Below, in pieces: positions 17,127 through 26,162 of a stretch of 64,000 nucleotides of DNA (the first letter of the stretch is position 1; each line of letters begins with the position of its first letter). Under the pieces are notes generated by a model. That model had not been told where the DNA came from and made no database searches. It saw only the letters and a program-made list of their open reading frames with translations. Source of the DNA: Marinobacterium lutimaris (GTDB lineage Bacteria > Pseudomonadota > Gammaproteobacteria > Pseudomonadales > Balneatricaceae); NCBI RefSeq assembly GCF_900108065.1, contig NZ_FNVQ01000001.1, forward strand, positions 1,116,001 to 1,180,000. The letters are read 5' to 3'. A program made the translations under genes and the position numbers.

Positions 17127-17798
17127 TCAAACCGCTTCGCGGACCTGCTGCGTTTCGGTGATATAAGCGACGATATCCTCAATGCTCAACAACGGCATCT
17201 GATGCTTGCGTGCAAACAGGGCAAGCTCAGGCAGGCGCGCCATGGTGCCATCCTCGTTGGTCACTTCGCAGAGCACACCCGCCGGGTTCAAACCCGCCAA
17301 GCGCATCAGGTCGACCGTGCCTTCGGTATGACCACGGCGTGCGAGAACGCCTTCGGGTTGGGCGCGCAGCGGGAACACATGACCAGGACGCGCCAGGTCA
17401 TCCGGCGTGCAATCCGCGGCAATCGCCGTCTTGATGGTCTGGACCCGGTCGGCAGCGGAGACACCGGTGGTCACTCCCTGCTTCGCTTCGATGGTCACCG
17501 TGAAGCCGGTACCGTGGCGGCTGGTGTTGTCCTGCACCATCATCGGCAGTTCCAGCTGCTTGATCTTCTCATCGGTGAGACAAAGGCAGACGATACCGCT
17601 GCATTCGCGGATCAGCAGCGCCATCTGCTGGTTGGTCAGATGCTCTGCGGAATAGATCAGGTCACCTTCGTTTTCGCGATCTTCGTCATCGACGAGCAGA
17701 ACGCCCTGGCCGTTGCGCAGGGATTCCAGTGCCCGTTCAACGCGGCTGGTACTGTCACCAAAGGTGTCGAGGATATTAATGGGTTCGATCTGATTCAT
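17127..17798 (-). CDS. ribB: 3,4-dihydroxy-2-butanone-4-phosphate synthase
   Basis: A 223-residue cytosolic enzyme that makes the four-carbon precursor of riboflavin from ribulose 5-phosphate. Active-site landmarks are '[21 protein letters not shown]' and '[25 protein letters not shown]', with '[33 protein letters not shown]' near the end. It is a stand-alone RibB without the fused GTP cyclohydrolase II domain. ATG 17798 is chosen because longer frames run into the FMN riboswitch that lies upstream. Stand-alone ribB behind an FMN riboswitch is the common gammaproteobacterial arrangement. FMN demand of quinoprotein or other pathways could explain its place, but this is not shown. Confidence 0.96.
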   Translation of the reverse strand: MNQIEPINILDTFGDSTSRVERALESLRNGQGVLLVDDEDRENEGDLIYSAEHLTNQQMALLIRECSGIVCLCLTDEKIKQLELPMMVQDNTSRHGTGFTVTIEAKQGVTTGVSAADRVQTIKTAIAADCTPDDLARPGHVFPLRAQPEGVLARRGHTEGTVDLMRLAGLNPAGVLCEVTNEDGTMARLPELALFARKHQMPLLSIEDIVAYITETQQVREAV

Positions 17799-17912
17799 GG
17801 ATAACTCCGTGTTGATTCCAGAATCAGGGCATGAAGGAATAGCCAGATATGGATACTGGCAAGCAGGCGTGCACAGGCGCCATACGGGGATGGCGCACGA
17901 AGCGAACCTAAA

Positions 17913-18077
17913 TCTCTTCCATCCGGACTTTAACCGTCGGCTCCGGCATCTCACCGGATCTGCTGACCCTGCCATCGGCAGGCGCTCGCGGGCTCTTTCG
18001 TTGCGCTCTTGGTGCCAGGAAAACGGCTGCGCAGACAAAAATACCGCCGGTGGGGAATTTCGCCCCGCCCTGAGAAT
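17913..18077 (-). promoter_or_regulatory. FMN riboswitch (RFN element) of ribB
   Basis: On the minus strand the leader carries the RFN consensus in order: CTCAGGGCGGGGCGAAATTC, then CCCACCGGCGGTA, then AGCCCGCGAGCG, a variable stem, GATCCGGTGAGATGCCGG, AGCCGACGGTTAAAGTCCGG and finally ATGGAAGAG. All conserved blocks are present. It ends about 115 nt before the ribB start, so control of transcription or translation by FMN is expected. Confidence 0.95.
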
Positions 18078-18200
18078 TTAAGCTGATATGTAATAAAAGC
18101 GCTCTTACCCTACCCTAAAGGGTCTGCGACGGAAAGCTGACAACACAATGCCGCGAGGAACTGAGTGTTCCTTGCAGCGTTGTGTTCTCAGAGAGTGGGC

Positions 18201-20855
18201 TCAGGCAGTTTGAGGATCGATCAGGTGGCTCAACATGGTCTTCAGCTTCAACGGCCTGATCGGCTTGTGCATCAGGTGATAGCCCAACGAGCGCATCTCC
18301 TGTTTGAGTTCATTACTGTAGTTGGCGGTGATCATCAGTACCGGCGGCTCGTCCGGCCTCTGCGGCATGATCTCTCGCACCAGGTCGACGCCGTTCACGC
18401 CATCGTCCAGATGGTAGTCAACGATCAACAGATCCAGCCGCGCGGAGCCGACGGCAACCTTCTCGCGCAACTGTTCCAGGCTCAGTGCGGTGACGATCTC
18501 ACAACCCCAGCCTTCCAGTAGCGTGGACATACCATCGCAGATCGACTGATCGTTATCGATCATCCAAACACTGGCGCCCTGCAGCCGGTCACCAAAGTCG
18601 TTCACCTTCAACTGCGGCACCGTATGCTGAGGCGCCAGTTCGCCGTAGGGGATCAGTACCGAGAATATCGATCCACGGCCGGGGGTTGAGCGCACATCGA
18701 TTCGATGACCGAGCATGCTGGCGATCTTGTCGACGATTGCCAGGCCCAGGCCGAGTCCCTTGTCCTGACCGGCGTTATTACCCCGTTTGAACTCCTGAAA
18801 GATGGTGGCCAGCTGGTCGGAGGGAATACCGCTGCCGGTATCACACACCTGGATCTCAAGCCCCTCGCGCCTGCGACGACAGCCTAGCAGTATGTTGCCG
18901 CCGGCGCCGGTATAGCGCACGGCGTTAGAAAGCAGGTTCCGCAGGATGCGCCCTAGCAGCGCCGGATCGCTGTGCACCACGGCCTTGGAGTTAACCGCGT
19001 GAAAGCTCAGCCCTTCGCTCTGGGCTATATGGGTGTACTCCGAGGCGATATTTTCCAACAGTTCGTTGATATGGAACGCGGATACGTCCGGCTTGATCAC
19101 CCCTGCATCGAGCTTGGAGATATCGACCAGGGTGCTCAGCAACCGCTCCACATCCTCCAGTGAATTACTTACCGAGCCGATCAGGCCTGCAATACGCTCT
19201 GGCATCGGCTGTTCCAGCAAGGCGCCGGTAAACAGCCGGGCCGCATTCAACGGCTGCAGCAGGTCGTGACTGACCGCCGCCAGGAATTTGGTTTTCGACA
19301 GGTTCGCACGCTCCGCCTCCTGCTTGGCGTCACGCAGCCGCGATTCGATGGTTTTTCGTTCGCCGATCTCCAGCCGCAGCTGCTGGTTTACCTCGGTCAG
19401 CTCCGAGGTGCGTTCACGTACGCGCTGCTCCAGGTTTTCATAGGCCTGCTGCAGCGCCAGCGAGGTACGACGGCGCTCGGTGATATCGCGGATCATGACG
19501 AAGAAGCCCACCGGCTTGCCATCGGCACCCAGATTCGGCACGTAGGCTTTAAGCAGGTAACGGTTCTCGCCGAGCGCGTTGGCCTCTTCGATTTCGAAGG
19601 TAACGCTCTCTCCTTCCATCGCCCGTTTAACGTAGGGTTCCAGGCGCTCATACTGAACCTCACCATGCACGCGACTCATGGTCTCGCCGATCAGCGAGCC
19701 GCGCGGCCAGCCGTACCACTCGTCATACACCTTGTTGGTGAACTGATAGCGCATCCCTTCACCGATATAGGCGATCAGCGCCGGCACGTGGTCGGTAATC
19801 ACGCGGATCCAGCGCTCGCTTTCACGCAGGGTTTCGGCGTAACGGGAGTGGTCGGTGATATCGGTGTAGGTGTTGACGTAGCCACCGGCGGAGAGCGGAT
19901 GGGTGCGGATCTCTATCACCCGACCATCGCGGAGCTCCTGGGTCAGTTCTGTGAGCGGATTGTCGGCTTCATCCCGCGATCTTGGTGTCAGGAGGGTTAC
20001 ATCGGAGGCGCTCATCAGCTGTTCAAAGCGCGGACTGTCAGCCAACTGCTCGGCGTTGAGGAGAGTAAGCTCCAGGAACAGGTCGTTCCAGATCTCCACG
20101 CGGCCCTCGGCGTTGATCAGCGCCACGCCCTGAGACAGGTTATCCACGGTGCTCTGCAGCAGGCGGGATTTGACCGCCAGCGCCTGTTCGCGCTGGGCAG
20201 CTTCGGATGCCTTTAGCTCGGTAATATCGGTGTAGAGCGCGACCATACCGCCATCGCCGGTTTCACGGCTGCTCATCTGCAGCCAGCGCCCGTCACAGAG
20301 GCGGTAGATATTCGCATCCTCACCCTGCCAGACCTGGGTTTCGACGATCAGGTTACGCTCGAGCCCCAATTCCAGACAACGTTCGATGGTAATACCGCGC
20401 TGAATATTGACGCCGCACAGCGCCCAGATTTCACGGAAGCGGTTATTGAACAGGACCAGTTTCCGGTCCGCATCGAACAGCGCAAAAGCGTCGGAAATAC
20501 TTTCAATTGCGTCGATAAGTCGTTGATGTGCAGTGGCTGCTTCTTCGTTGGCCTGCTTCAACGCCTGGTTGGAATACTTCAGATCATGCAGCGCCGCGTT
20601 AAGCGCTTCGGTGCGCTCTCGTACCTGCTCGGCCAGGGTGACTGAATGCTCGAACGCAGCGTAGGGCTCGGCACGTAAGCCACTACTGGCTTCGACCCTT
20701 TCGATCAGCGCATCGCGGATACGGCACAAGCGACCGTTTTCCGCCTCCAGCTCTTCGACCCGTGCGCGCAGCTGTTCTGGAGTCAGCTGCTCTTGATTAT
20801 GCGGCTCTTCATTACACTGATCGGAAGTAAGCTGCTCTTTCACCGCCTTATCCAT
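18201..20855 (-). CDS. PAS-rich hybrid histidine kinase (ErcS/PedS1-like)
   Basis: An 884-residue soluble sensor kinase without membrane segments. In order: a coiled-coil N-terminus, three PAS domains (about 110-215 'SISDAFALFDADRKLVLFNN', 230-340 'NLSQGVALINAEGRVEIWND', 350-470 'HVPALIAYIGEGMRYQFTN'), a second coiled coil, HisKA with the phospho-His in 'AAVSHDLLQPLNA', HATPase ('SNAVRYTGAGG', 'VCDTGSGIP', 'GLGLGLAIV') and a C-terminal receiver with Asp in 'LLIVDYHLDDG'. ATG 20855 overlaps the end of the FIST gene by 8 bp, which means coupled translation. FIST plus this kinase next to an AgmR-like regulator repeats the Pseudomonas alcohol-sensing arrangement. Confidence 0.92.
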   Translation of the reverse strand: MDKAVKEQLTSDQCNEEPHNQEQLTPEQLRARVEELEAENGRLCRIRDALIERVEASSGLRAEPYAAFEHSVTLAEQVRERTEALNAALHDLKYSNQALKQANEEAATAHQRLIDAIESISDAFALFDADRKLVLFNNRFREIWALCGVNIQRGITIERCLELGLERNLIVETQVWQGEDANIYRLCDGRWLQMSSRETGDGGMVALYTDITELKASEAAQREQALAVKSRLLQSTVDNLSQGVALINAEGRVEIWNDLFLELTLLNAEQLADSPRFEQLMSASDVTLLTPRSRDEADNPLTELTQELRDGRVIEIRTHPLSAGGYVNTYTDITDHSRYAETLRESERWIRVITDHVPALIAYIGEGMRYQFTNKVYDEWYGWPRGSLIGETMSRVHGEVQYERLEPYVKRAMEGESVTFEIEEANALGENRYLLKAYVPNLGADGKPVGFFVMIRDITERRRTSLALQQAYENLEQRVRERTSELTEVNQQLRLEIGERKTIESRLRDAKQEAERANLSKTKFLAAVSHDLLQPLNAARLFTGALLEQPMPERIAGLIGSVSNSLEDVERLLSTLVDISKLDAGVIKPDVSAFHINELLENIASEYTHIAQSEGLSFHAVNSKAVVHSDPALLGRILRNLLSNAVRYTGAGGNILLGCRRRREGLEIQVCDTGSGIPSDQLATIFQEFKRGNNAGQDKGLGLGLAIVDKIASMLGHRIDVRSTPGRGSIFSVLIPYGELAPQHTVPQLKVNDFGDRLQGASVWMIDNDQSICDGMSTLLEGWGCEIVTALSLEQLREKVAVGSARLDLLIVDYHLDDGVNGVDLVREIMPQRPDEPPVLMITANYSNELKQEMRSLGYHLMHKPIRPLKLKTMLSHLIDPQTA

Positions 20856-22008
20856 TGCGGTTGCGCTGGCCGATAACGACGCCGGTGAAGGTCTGGTTGA
20901 TGTGCATGCCGTCATACTGTTCCCCGTAGGTGTTGAAACCGATCACACGGTGGGCCTGTAAAAAGCGGGACATGGTCTCTTCTTCGCCATTGAGCTCCAG
21001 TTCCATACGGCGCAGGAAGCAGTCACAGCCGATGGTAATCAGCGGCTGGCCGATCTCCGCCTCGATACGGTCAAAATGACCAGACAGGTCGTCAAGCAGT
21101 GAATCCGGCTTCATGGCGGTCAGCACTATGCCGTTCTCCACGGCGCAGTAAAACGTCAGACTGCCATCCGGATTGACCCGCTGAATCGAGCGCACGTAGT
21201 ACTCCTGCCCAATACGTACCGCCAGTGGTCGCAGCGCAAAGGTGGAGACATCCAGATCCTCCACCCGCATGCCCACCAGCGCGGCATACTCCTCGGCTGC
21301 AGGGGCCGCATTGAGCTCAAAAACGGTTCGGGTGCGTGGATCTGACGCCGTGACCACCATCTTTTCGTTAAGCGGGCGCAGATGGTGGGTGGTGAATACC
21401 TCAAAATCCAGCGGTGTGCTGACCAGAATGACGATGGCGGCCTGGGTATGGAAGCGCCCCTGGTAGTAGACATGGGTATTGGTCAGGTGGATATCGTCGC
21501 CGGCGGAGCCGCCAAACAGGGGAATGCTGCCGAGGGCGGAGTTCAGCGTCATCAGCACCATCTCCTCCTGGCTCGACAGACCATCAAGCAGCGTCAGCGC
21601 AAAGCTGTGGCCCTTGATCGGTGCGACTCTCGCCTCGCGGCAGGAACCGACCAGGCGCGACACCAGTTCCTGAGCGTTGGAGAGAGAAAAACGATCCAGT
21701 GACTCGACCAGCTCGACATCGATGGCGAAGAGATTTCTATCGAACCCGATGGCGGTGATGCTGCCGCGGTCGTAGCCTTCGGGCGTGACTTCTCCGGCGG
21801 TGGTGCAACCGGCGACGCTGATATCGCCAAAGTGGGCATCCAGTGCAGAACTCAGTACTTCTAGATCATACTCAGCGGAACAGAAAAACAGCACGAATCC
21901 GATCTCGGGGTGACTGAGCTGCTGAAATATCTCCCCCGCTGCTGCGGCCGGATCTTTTAGATCGGAGACGGCGGTTCTCACCGGCTCTCTGATAATGGGG
22001 GCATTCAT
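20848..22008 (-). CDS. FIST-domain (FIST_N + FIST_C) sensor protein
   Basis: A 386-residue soluble protein made of FIST_N (about 35-220, with 'GFVLFFCSAEYDLEVLSSAL', 'VAGCTTAGEVTPEGY' and 'FGGSAGDD') and FIST_C (about 225-370, 'LRPLNEKMVVTASDPRTRTVFELN', 'IGCDCFLRRMELE'). FIST domains are proposed small-molecule sensors in signal transduction. The C-terminus carries 'HRVIGFNTYGEQYDGMHINQTFTG', typical of the family. It overlaps the hybrid kinase gene by 8 bp, so the two are made together and probably form one sensory unit. ATG 22008 is preferred over an upstream in-frame ATG at 22053. The AGTACT-type motif lies 63 bp ahead. Confidence 0.92.
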   Translation of the reverse strand: MNAPIIREPVRTAVSDLKDPAAAAGEIFQQLSHPEIGFVLFFCSAEYDLEVLSSALDAHFGDISVAGCTTAGEVTPEGYDRGSITAIGFDRNLFAIDVELVESLDRFSLSNAQELVSRLVGSCREARVAPIKGHSFALTLLDGLSSQEEMVLMTLNSALGSIPLFGGSAGDDIHLTNTHVYYQGRFHTQAAIVILVSTPLDFEVFTTHHLRPLNEKMVVTASDPRTRTVFELNAAPAAEEYAALVGMRVEDLDVSTFALRPLAVRIGQEYYVRSIQRVNPDGSLTFYCAVENGIVLTAMKPDSLLDDLSGHFDRIEAEIGQPLITIGCDCFLRRMELELNGEEETMSRFLQAHRVIGFNTYGEQYDGMHINQTFTGVVIGQRNRNG

Positions 22009-22070
22009 CGCGATTCTCTCAAGTCTGTCGCTGTTTACTCTGATTGTAGGCACACAAGCCTTGGGGGGTT

Positions 22071-22087
22071 AATGCTACTTGAGTACT
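22071..22087. promoter_or_regulatory. 17-bp AGTACT-type motif upstream of the FIST gene
   Basis: AATGCTACTTGAGTACT, identical over 17 bp to 7523-7539. It is about 63 bp ahead of the FIST start codon, a good distance for an activator site. See findings for the shared motif. Confidence 0.5.
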
Positions 22088-22108
22088 GATATTGAGGATG
22101 CGAGAGAT

Positions 22109-22134
22109 GTAGAAGCCTCCTTCAAGGCTTCTAC
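22109..22134. terminator. Hairpin between cysB-like gene and FIST promoter
   Basis: A perfect 9-bp stem GTAGAAGCC/GGCTTCTAC with an 8-nt loop, 48 bp past the end of the minus-strand CysB/Cbl gene. No T-run follows on either strand, so it is a weak terminator candidate. Confidence 0.45.
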
Positions 22135-22181
22135 CGACTTAACAACCCCCAGGTCGGCCGTACGGGATCAGATAACGCAGG

Positions 22182-23102
22182 CTAGGTTTCCACGACGCGC
22201 TGCAGATAGTCAGCGTCGAGATCCGAGCTACACAGCTGGATAAACTGGTAGACGTACTGGCGCAATAAACGGCCACGCTTCAATGCGATGGAGGTTTGGT
22301 TTTCAGCAAACAGCCTGTGTACGTTGATCACCTCCAGGCCCTCGTCCCTATCCATATCGAACGCCATGGGGGCGATAATCCCGATCCCCAAACCCAGTTC
22401 GACGTAGGACTTGATCACATCGGCATCCAGAGCCGACATGACGATGTCCGGCGTGATACCCGCGTGACTGAACGCCTTTTCCACCTTTGAACGGCCGGTA
22501 AAACCTTCGTGGTAGGTGATGATCGGGTATTTGCCGATCTCGGAGAGGTCCGGCGAATCGACCTCGGTGAGCGGATGTCCTTTAGGGACAATCACCACGT
22601 GATGCCAACTGTAGAAAGGAAAGGCGGCGAAGTCCGCGGCCTGATCCAGCGCCTCGGTGGCGATCGCTACATCCACCTCACCACTGCGCAGTAGCTGGGC
22701 GATCTCCGCAGGACCCGACTGGTGAAGTTTAAGCCTGACGCCGGGGTAAAGCTCACGAAATTTCGACAAGATCGCGGGCAGTGAATAACGCGCCTGGGTA
22801 TGAGTCGTGGCAATCGATAGCTCGCCCACATTCTGTCGGACATACTGATCCGCCAATGTACGCATATTGGCCGCCTCCTCCAGGATGCGTTCGGCGCTGC
22901 GCGCAAGCTCCCTACCCGGCTCAGTCAGCCCGAGCAGGCGTTTGCCTTTACGGATGTAGATATCGACGCCCAGCTCCTCCTCGAGGTCTTTGATGTGCTT
23001 GGACACACCCGACTGCGAGGTAAACAGGTTATTGGCGACGTCGGTGAGGTTAAAATTTCGCCGCACGGTCTCCCTGAGAATCCTCAGTTGCTGAAAATTC
23101 AT
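22182..23102 (-). CDS. CysB/Cbl-family LysR regulator of sulfate uptake
   Basis: A 306-residue LysR protein with an N-terminal winged HTH ('[27 protein letters not shown]') and a C-terminal ligand domain containing '[15 protein letters not shown]', 'IATEAL' and '[10 protein letters not shown]', which are the sulfate/N-acetylserine-pocket signatures of CysB and Cbl. It is last in a sulfate-transport operon; its start ATG 23102 overlaps the cysA stop by 4 bp (ATGA). A second, classical CysB lies at 62121-63095 in the same window, so this one is better seen as a Cbl-like pathway-specific regulator. No effector can be proved by sequence. Confidence 0.9.
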   Translation of the reverse strand: MNFQQLRILRETVRRNFNLTDVANNLFTSQSGVSKHIKDLEEELGVDIYIRKGKRLLGLTEPGRELARSAERILEEAANMRTLADQYVRQNVGELSIATTHTQARYSLPAILSKFRELYPGVRLKLHQSGPAEIAQLLRSGEVDVAIATEALDQAADFAAFPFYSWHHVVIVPKGHPLTEVDSPDLSEIGKYPIITYHEGFTGRSKVEKAFSHAGITPDIVMSALDADVIKSYVELGLGIGIIAPMAFDMDRDEGLEVINVHRLFAENQTSIALKRGRLLRQYVYQFIQLCSSDLDADYLQRVVET

Positions 23103-24202
23103 GCTCGGGTTCCTGCAGGCACTGATGGATGATCCCCGCTGCGCTCAAACAGGCGCAGTGTGGACGGCCTGATCCGCACCTGCTGTCCGGATCTGAGGCT
23201 GAGCTGCGCCGCGCGTTCATTGCTGATCTCCACCTCGAAGTGCTGGCCCAGTGCACCCTCAATCCCCTCCAGCTCGACGCGGGAGCTAAGCCCGAATGAG
23301 AGCACCCTGTTCACACGCGCACAGATACCCTCTTTTTCCGCAGGGTCCGGCAGTATCTCCAGCTCATGGGGCCGGGCGAATGCAAACACCTCGGTGTCGA
23401 GGCAAAAACCCGGTGCGGGATGGGCGAGCGTTTCGTCACCTACGCGCAGCACATTTTCGCCGACGCGACCGTGAAAAAGGTTCACCGAGCCGAGAAAGCC
23501 ATAGACAAAGGGCGTTTCGGGCTGGCGGTAAACCTGCTCTGGCGAACCCACCTGTTCAACCTGGCCGCGATTCATCAGTACCACTTTATCGGCCACCTCC
23601 AGCGCCTCCTCCTGATCGTGGGTCACGAAAATCGAGGTGATATGCAGTTCATCGTGCAGCTGTCGCAGCCAGCGCCTGAGCTCTTTGCGCACTTTCGCAT
23701 CCAAGGCGCCGAAGGGCTCATCAAGCAGCAGAACACGGGGCTCCACCGCCAGTGCGCGGGCCAGGGCGACGCGCTGACGCTGACCACCGGAGAGTTGGGC
23801 AGGAAAGCGCTCAGCCAGCCAGTCCAGCTGCACAAGATCGAGCAGCTGATGAACCTTGCGCCGTATCTGCTGTTCCGTTGGTCGCTGACGGCGCGGCTTC
23901 ATGCGCATTCCAAAGGCGACGTTATCGAAAACCGTCATGTGCTTGAACAGAGCGTAGTGCTGGAACACAAAGCCGACCTGGCGCTCTCTGACATGGGTAC
24001 TGGACGCATCTTCACCCTCTAGCCACACCTGGCCTGAATCCGCCTGTTCAAGTCCCGCTATAATTCGCAGCAACGTCGTCTTGCCACAGCCGGACGGCCC
24101 CAGCAGCGCGACGAGTTCGCCACTGGGAAACTCCAGACTGATGTTGTCCAGGGCCTGGTAGTCGCCAAAACGCTTCTGGATGTTTCTTACCTGAATACTC
24201 AT
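23099..24202 (-). CDS. cysA: Sulfate/thiosulfate ABC transporter ATPase
   Basis: A 367-residue ATP-binding subunit. Motifs are Walker A 'GPSGCGKTT', Q-loop 'FVFQHYALF', signature '[15 protein letters not shown]', Walker B '[12 protein letters not shown]' and the H-loop '[10 protein letters not shown]'. The C-terminal third is the regulatory (TOBE-type) domain that CysA proteins carry. It energises uptake of sulfate or thiosulfate through CysT and CysW. It starts 12 bp after cysW ends and overlaps the CysB-like gene at its 3' end, so it belongs to one transcript with both. Confidence 0.95.
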   Translation of the reverse strand: MSIQVRNIQKRFGDYQALDNISLEFPSGELVALLGPSGCGKTTLLRIIAGLEQADSGQVWLEGEDASSTHVRERQVGFVFQHYALFKHMTVFDNVAFGMRMKPRRQRPTEQQIRRKVHQLLDLVQLDWLAERFPAQLSGGQRQRVALARALAVEPRVLLLDEPFGALDAKVRKELRRWLRQLHDELHITSIFVTHDQEEALEVADKVVLMNRGQVEQVGSPEQVYRQPETPFVYGFLGSVNLFHGRVGENVLRVGDETLAHPAPGFCLDTEVFAFARPHELEILPDPAEKEGICARVNRVLSFGLSSRVELEGIEGALGQHFEVEISNERAAQLSLRSGQQVRIRPSTLRLFERSGDHPSVPAGTRA

Positions 24203-24214
24203 GAGTTCCTATCC

Positions 24215-25108
24215 TTAATGAGCGCCAACCGCTGCCTGGGCCCTGTGCTCCACCCAGGATTTGATCGACAGCGTGACCAGCGCGAGCAGCGCCAGCAGCG
24301 ACGCCACGGCGAAAGCGGCTGAAAAGTTATATTCGTTGTACAAAATCTCTACGTGCAGCGGCAGGGTGTTGGTGAGCCCGCGAATATGGCCCGATACCAC
24401 GGACACGGCGCCAAACTCCCCCATGGCGCGGGCATTACACAGAATCACACCGTAGATCAGCCCCCATTTCACATTGGGCAGGGTCACGTGCCAGAACGCC
24501 TGCCAGCCGTTGGCGCCCAGCACGATGGCCGCCTCCTCTTCCTCCCTGCCCTGCGCCTGCATCAACGGGATCAACTCGCGGGCGATAAACGGGAAGGTCA
24601 CAAAGACCGTGGCCAGCACGATCCCGGGGATCGCGAAGATGATCTTTAAATCCCAGCTCTGCAGCAGCCCGCCGAACCAGCCATTGACGCCGAAAACCAG
24701 CACATACATCAGGCCGACAATCACCGGCGACACCGAAAACGGTAAATCGATAAACGTGATCAGCAAGTGTTTGCCTCTGAAGTCGAACTTCGCGATCAGC
24801 CAGGCTGCCGCCACGCCAAATACCAGGTTCAGTGGCACGGCAATGACCGCCGCGATAAATGTCAGCCTCAAGGCGGCCAGAGCATCGGGATCAAGCAGCG
24901 CCTGCCAGTAGAGCCCGATCCCCTTGCGAAAGGCCTCCACAAATACCGCGATCAGCGGCATCAGCAGAAAGACACCAAAGAACAGCAGTGCGATGGCTAC
25001 GACCATACGCCGGAGCCACACTGGCTCCCGCGTGGCATGATTGATCTCGAAGCTGGTCTGATGCCCGCGGGCGATGCCAGTAACCGGTAACAGAAGTGTG
25101 CTGCTCAT
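24215..25108 (-). CDS. cysW: Sulfate ABC transporter permease CysW
   Basis: A 297-residue inner-membrane permease with about six hydrophobic segments and the ATPase-contact EAA loop 'EEEEAAIVLGANGWQAFWHVTLPNVKWG'. The N-terminal 'EPVWLRRMVVAIALLFFGVFLLMPL' is typical of CysW. ATG 25108 shares a base with the stop of cysT (TGATG), so translation is coupled; an upstream extension of the frame is not needed. Forms the channel with CysT. Confidence 0.94.
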   Translation of the reverse strand: MSSTLLLPVTGIARGHQTSFEINHATREPVWLRRMVVAIALLFFGVFLLMPLIAVFVEAFRKGIGLYWQALLDPDALAALRLTFIAAVIAVPLNLVFGVAAAWLIAKFDFRGKHLLITFIDLPFSVSPVIVGLMYVLVFGVNGWFGGLLQSWDLKIIFAIPGIVLATVFVTFPFIARELIPLMQAQGREEEEAAIVLGANGWQAFWHVTLPNVKWGLIYGVILCNARAMGEFGAVSVVSGHIRGLTNTLPLHVEILYNEYNFSAAFAVASLLALLALVTLSIKSWVEHRAQAAVGAH

Positions 25109-25947
25109 CAGCCCGCCCTCCCTGTGCGTCTTGCGCTCCATGCCTGCAGGCCGTTTATCGACAGCAACATGATGAATGAAAAGATCAGCATGACGACGGC
25201 GATGGCGGTAGCACCGGTGTAGTCGTATTGCTCCAGCTTGGTGATGATCATCAGCGGCGTGATTTCTGACACCCTGGGGATATTCCCCGCGATAAATATC
25301 ACCGAACCGTATTCGCCGACGGCCCTGGCGAACGCCAGCGCAAAGCCGGTTAGCAAAGCCGGCCATAACACCGGCACCACCACATACCTGAAGCTCTGCC
25401 AGCGATTGGCACCAAGACTCGCGGCCGCCTCCTCAAGCTCTGCATCAAGGTCCTGAAGCACCGGCTGCACCGTGCGCACCACGAATGGAAGTCCGATAAA
25501 GACAAGCGCGATCAACACACCGAGCGGGGCAAACGCCACGCGGATACCGAAATAACCCTCGATAATCTGTCCCAGCCAGCCATTGCGGGCGTAGAGCGCG
25601 GTCAGTGCGATCCCGGCCACAGCCGTCGGCAAGGCAAAAGGCAGATCGATCAGTGCATCGACCAGTTTTTTCCCCGGAAAGGAGTAGCGCACCAGCACCC
25701 AGGCCAGCATCAGGCCAAACGCCATATTGATGAGGCCTGCCAGAAGCGAAGAACCGAATGAGAGCCGGTAGGACGCTACAACCCGGTCAGCGGTCACCAC
25801 CGTCCAGAACTCCGCCATGCTGAACTCGCTGGCCTTGATAAATACCGCCGATAAGGGAATCAGCACCAGGATTGAGAGATAGAGCAGTGTGTACCCAAGG
25901 GTAAGATTAAACCCTGGCAACACACTGAAAGATCTGGTCACTGCCAT
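25108..25947 (-). CDS. cysT: Sulfate ABC transporter permease CysT
   Basis: A 279-residue permease with about six membrane segments and the EAA loop 'LEEAAASLGANRWQSFRYVVVPVLWPALLTG'. Characteristic CysT stretch 'LPFALPTAVAGIALTALYA' is present. ATG 25947 gives the usual length; the longer frame starting at 26079 would add a 44-residue tail with no homology-like features. The 215-bp gap upstream contains a 19-bp palindrome at 26074-26092, so cysT may also have its own promoter. Confidence 0.94.
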   Translation of the reverse strand: MAVTRSFSVLPGFNLTLGYTLLYLSILVLIPLSAVFIKASEFSMAEFWTVVTADRVVASYRLSFGSSLLAGLINMAFGLMLAWVLVRYSFPGKKLVDALIDLPFALPTAVAGIALTALYARNGWLGQIIEGYFGIRVAFAPLGVLIALVFIGLPFVVRTVQPVLQDLDAELEEAAASLGANRWQSFRYVVVPVLWPALLTGFALAFARAVGEYGSVIFIAGNIPRVSEITPLMIITKLEQYDYTGATAIAVVMLIFSFIMLLSINGLQAWSARRTGRAG

Positions 25948-26073
25948 GATCCCGCGCCTCCTGACAGAGCAACGGGATCTGCCGCAGAGCACCTTCTCGC
26001 GATGCTCAGGTACCCACCCTTGGGAAACAGAGCACCGCGTGCACTTCGAGCTTGGGTTAAAGACATTTAGTTT

Positions 26074-26092
26074 CTCCATAAACGTTATGGAG
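26074..26092. promoter_or_regulatory. Palindrome upstream of cysT
   Basis: CTCCATAAACGTTATGGAG: 7-bp arms CTCCATA/TATGGAG around AACGT. It lies 127 bp upstream of cysT in an AT-rich gap and has no T-run behind it, so an operator or 5'UTR stem is more likely than a terminator. Confidence 0.4.
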
Positions 26093-26162
26093 TTGAGTCT
26101 ATCGCCGCTTTTTATTCCTTAATAATATTAAAAATTGAATTACTTATTCCATATAGTGATTT

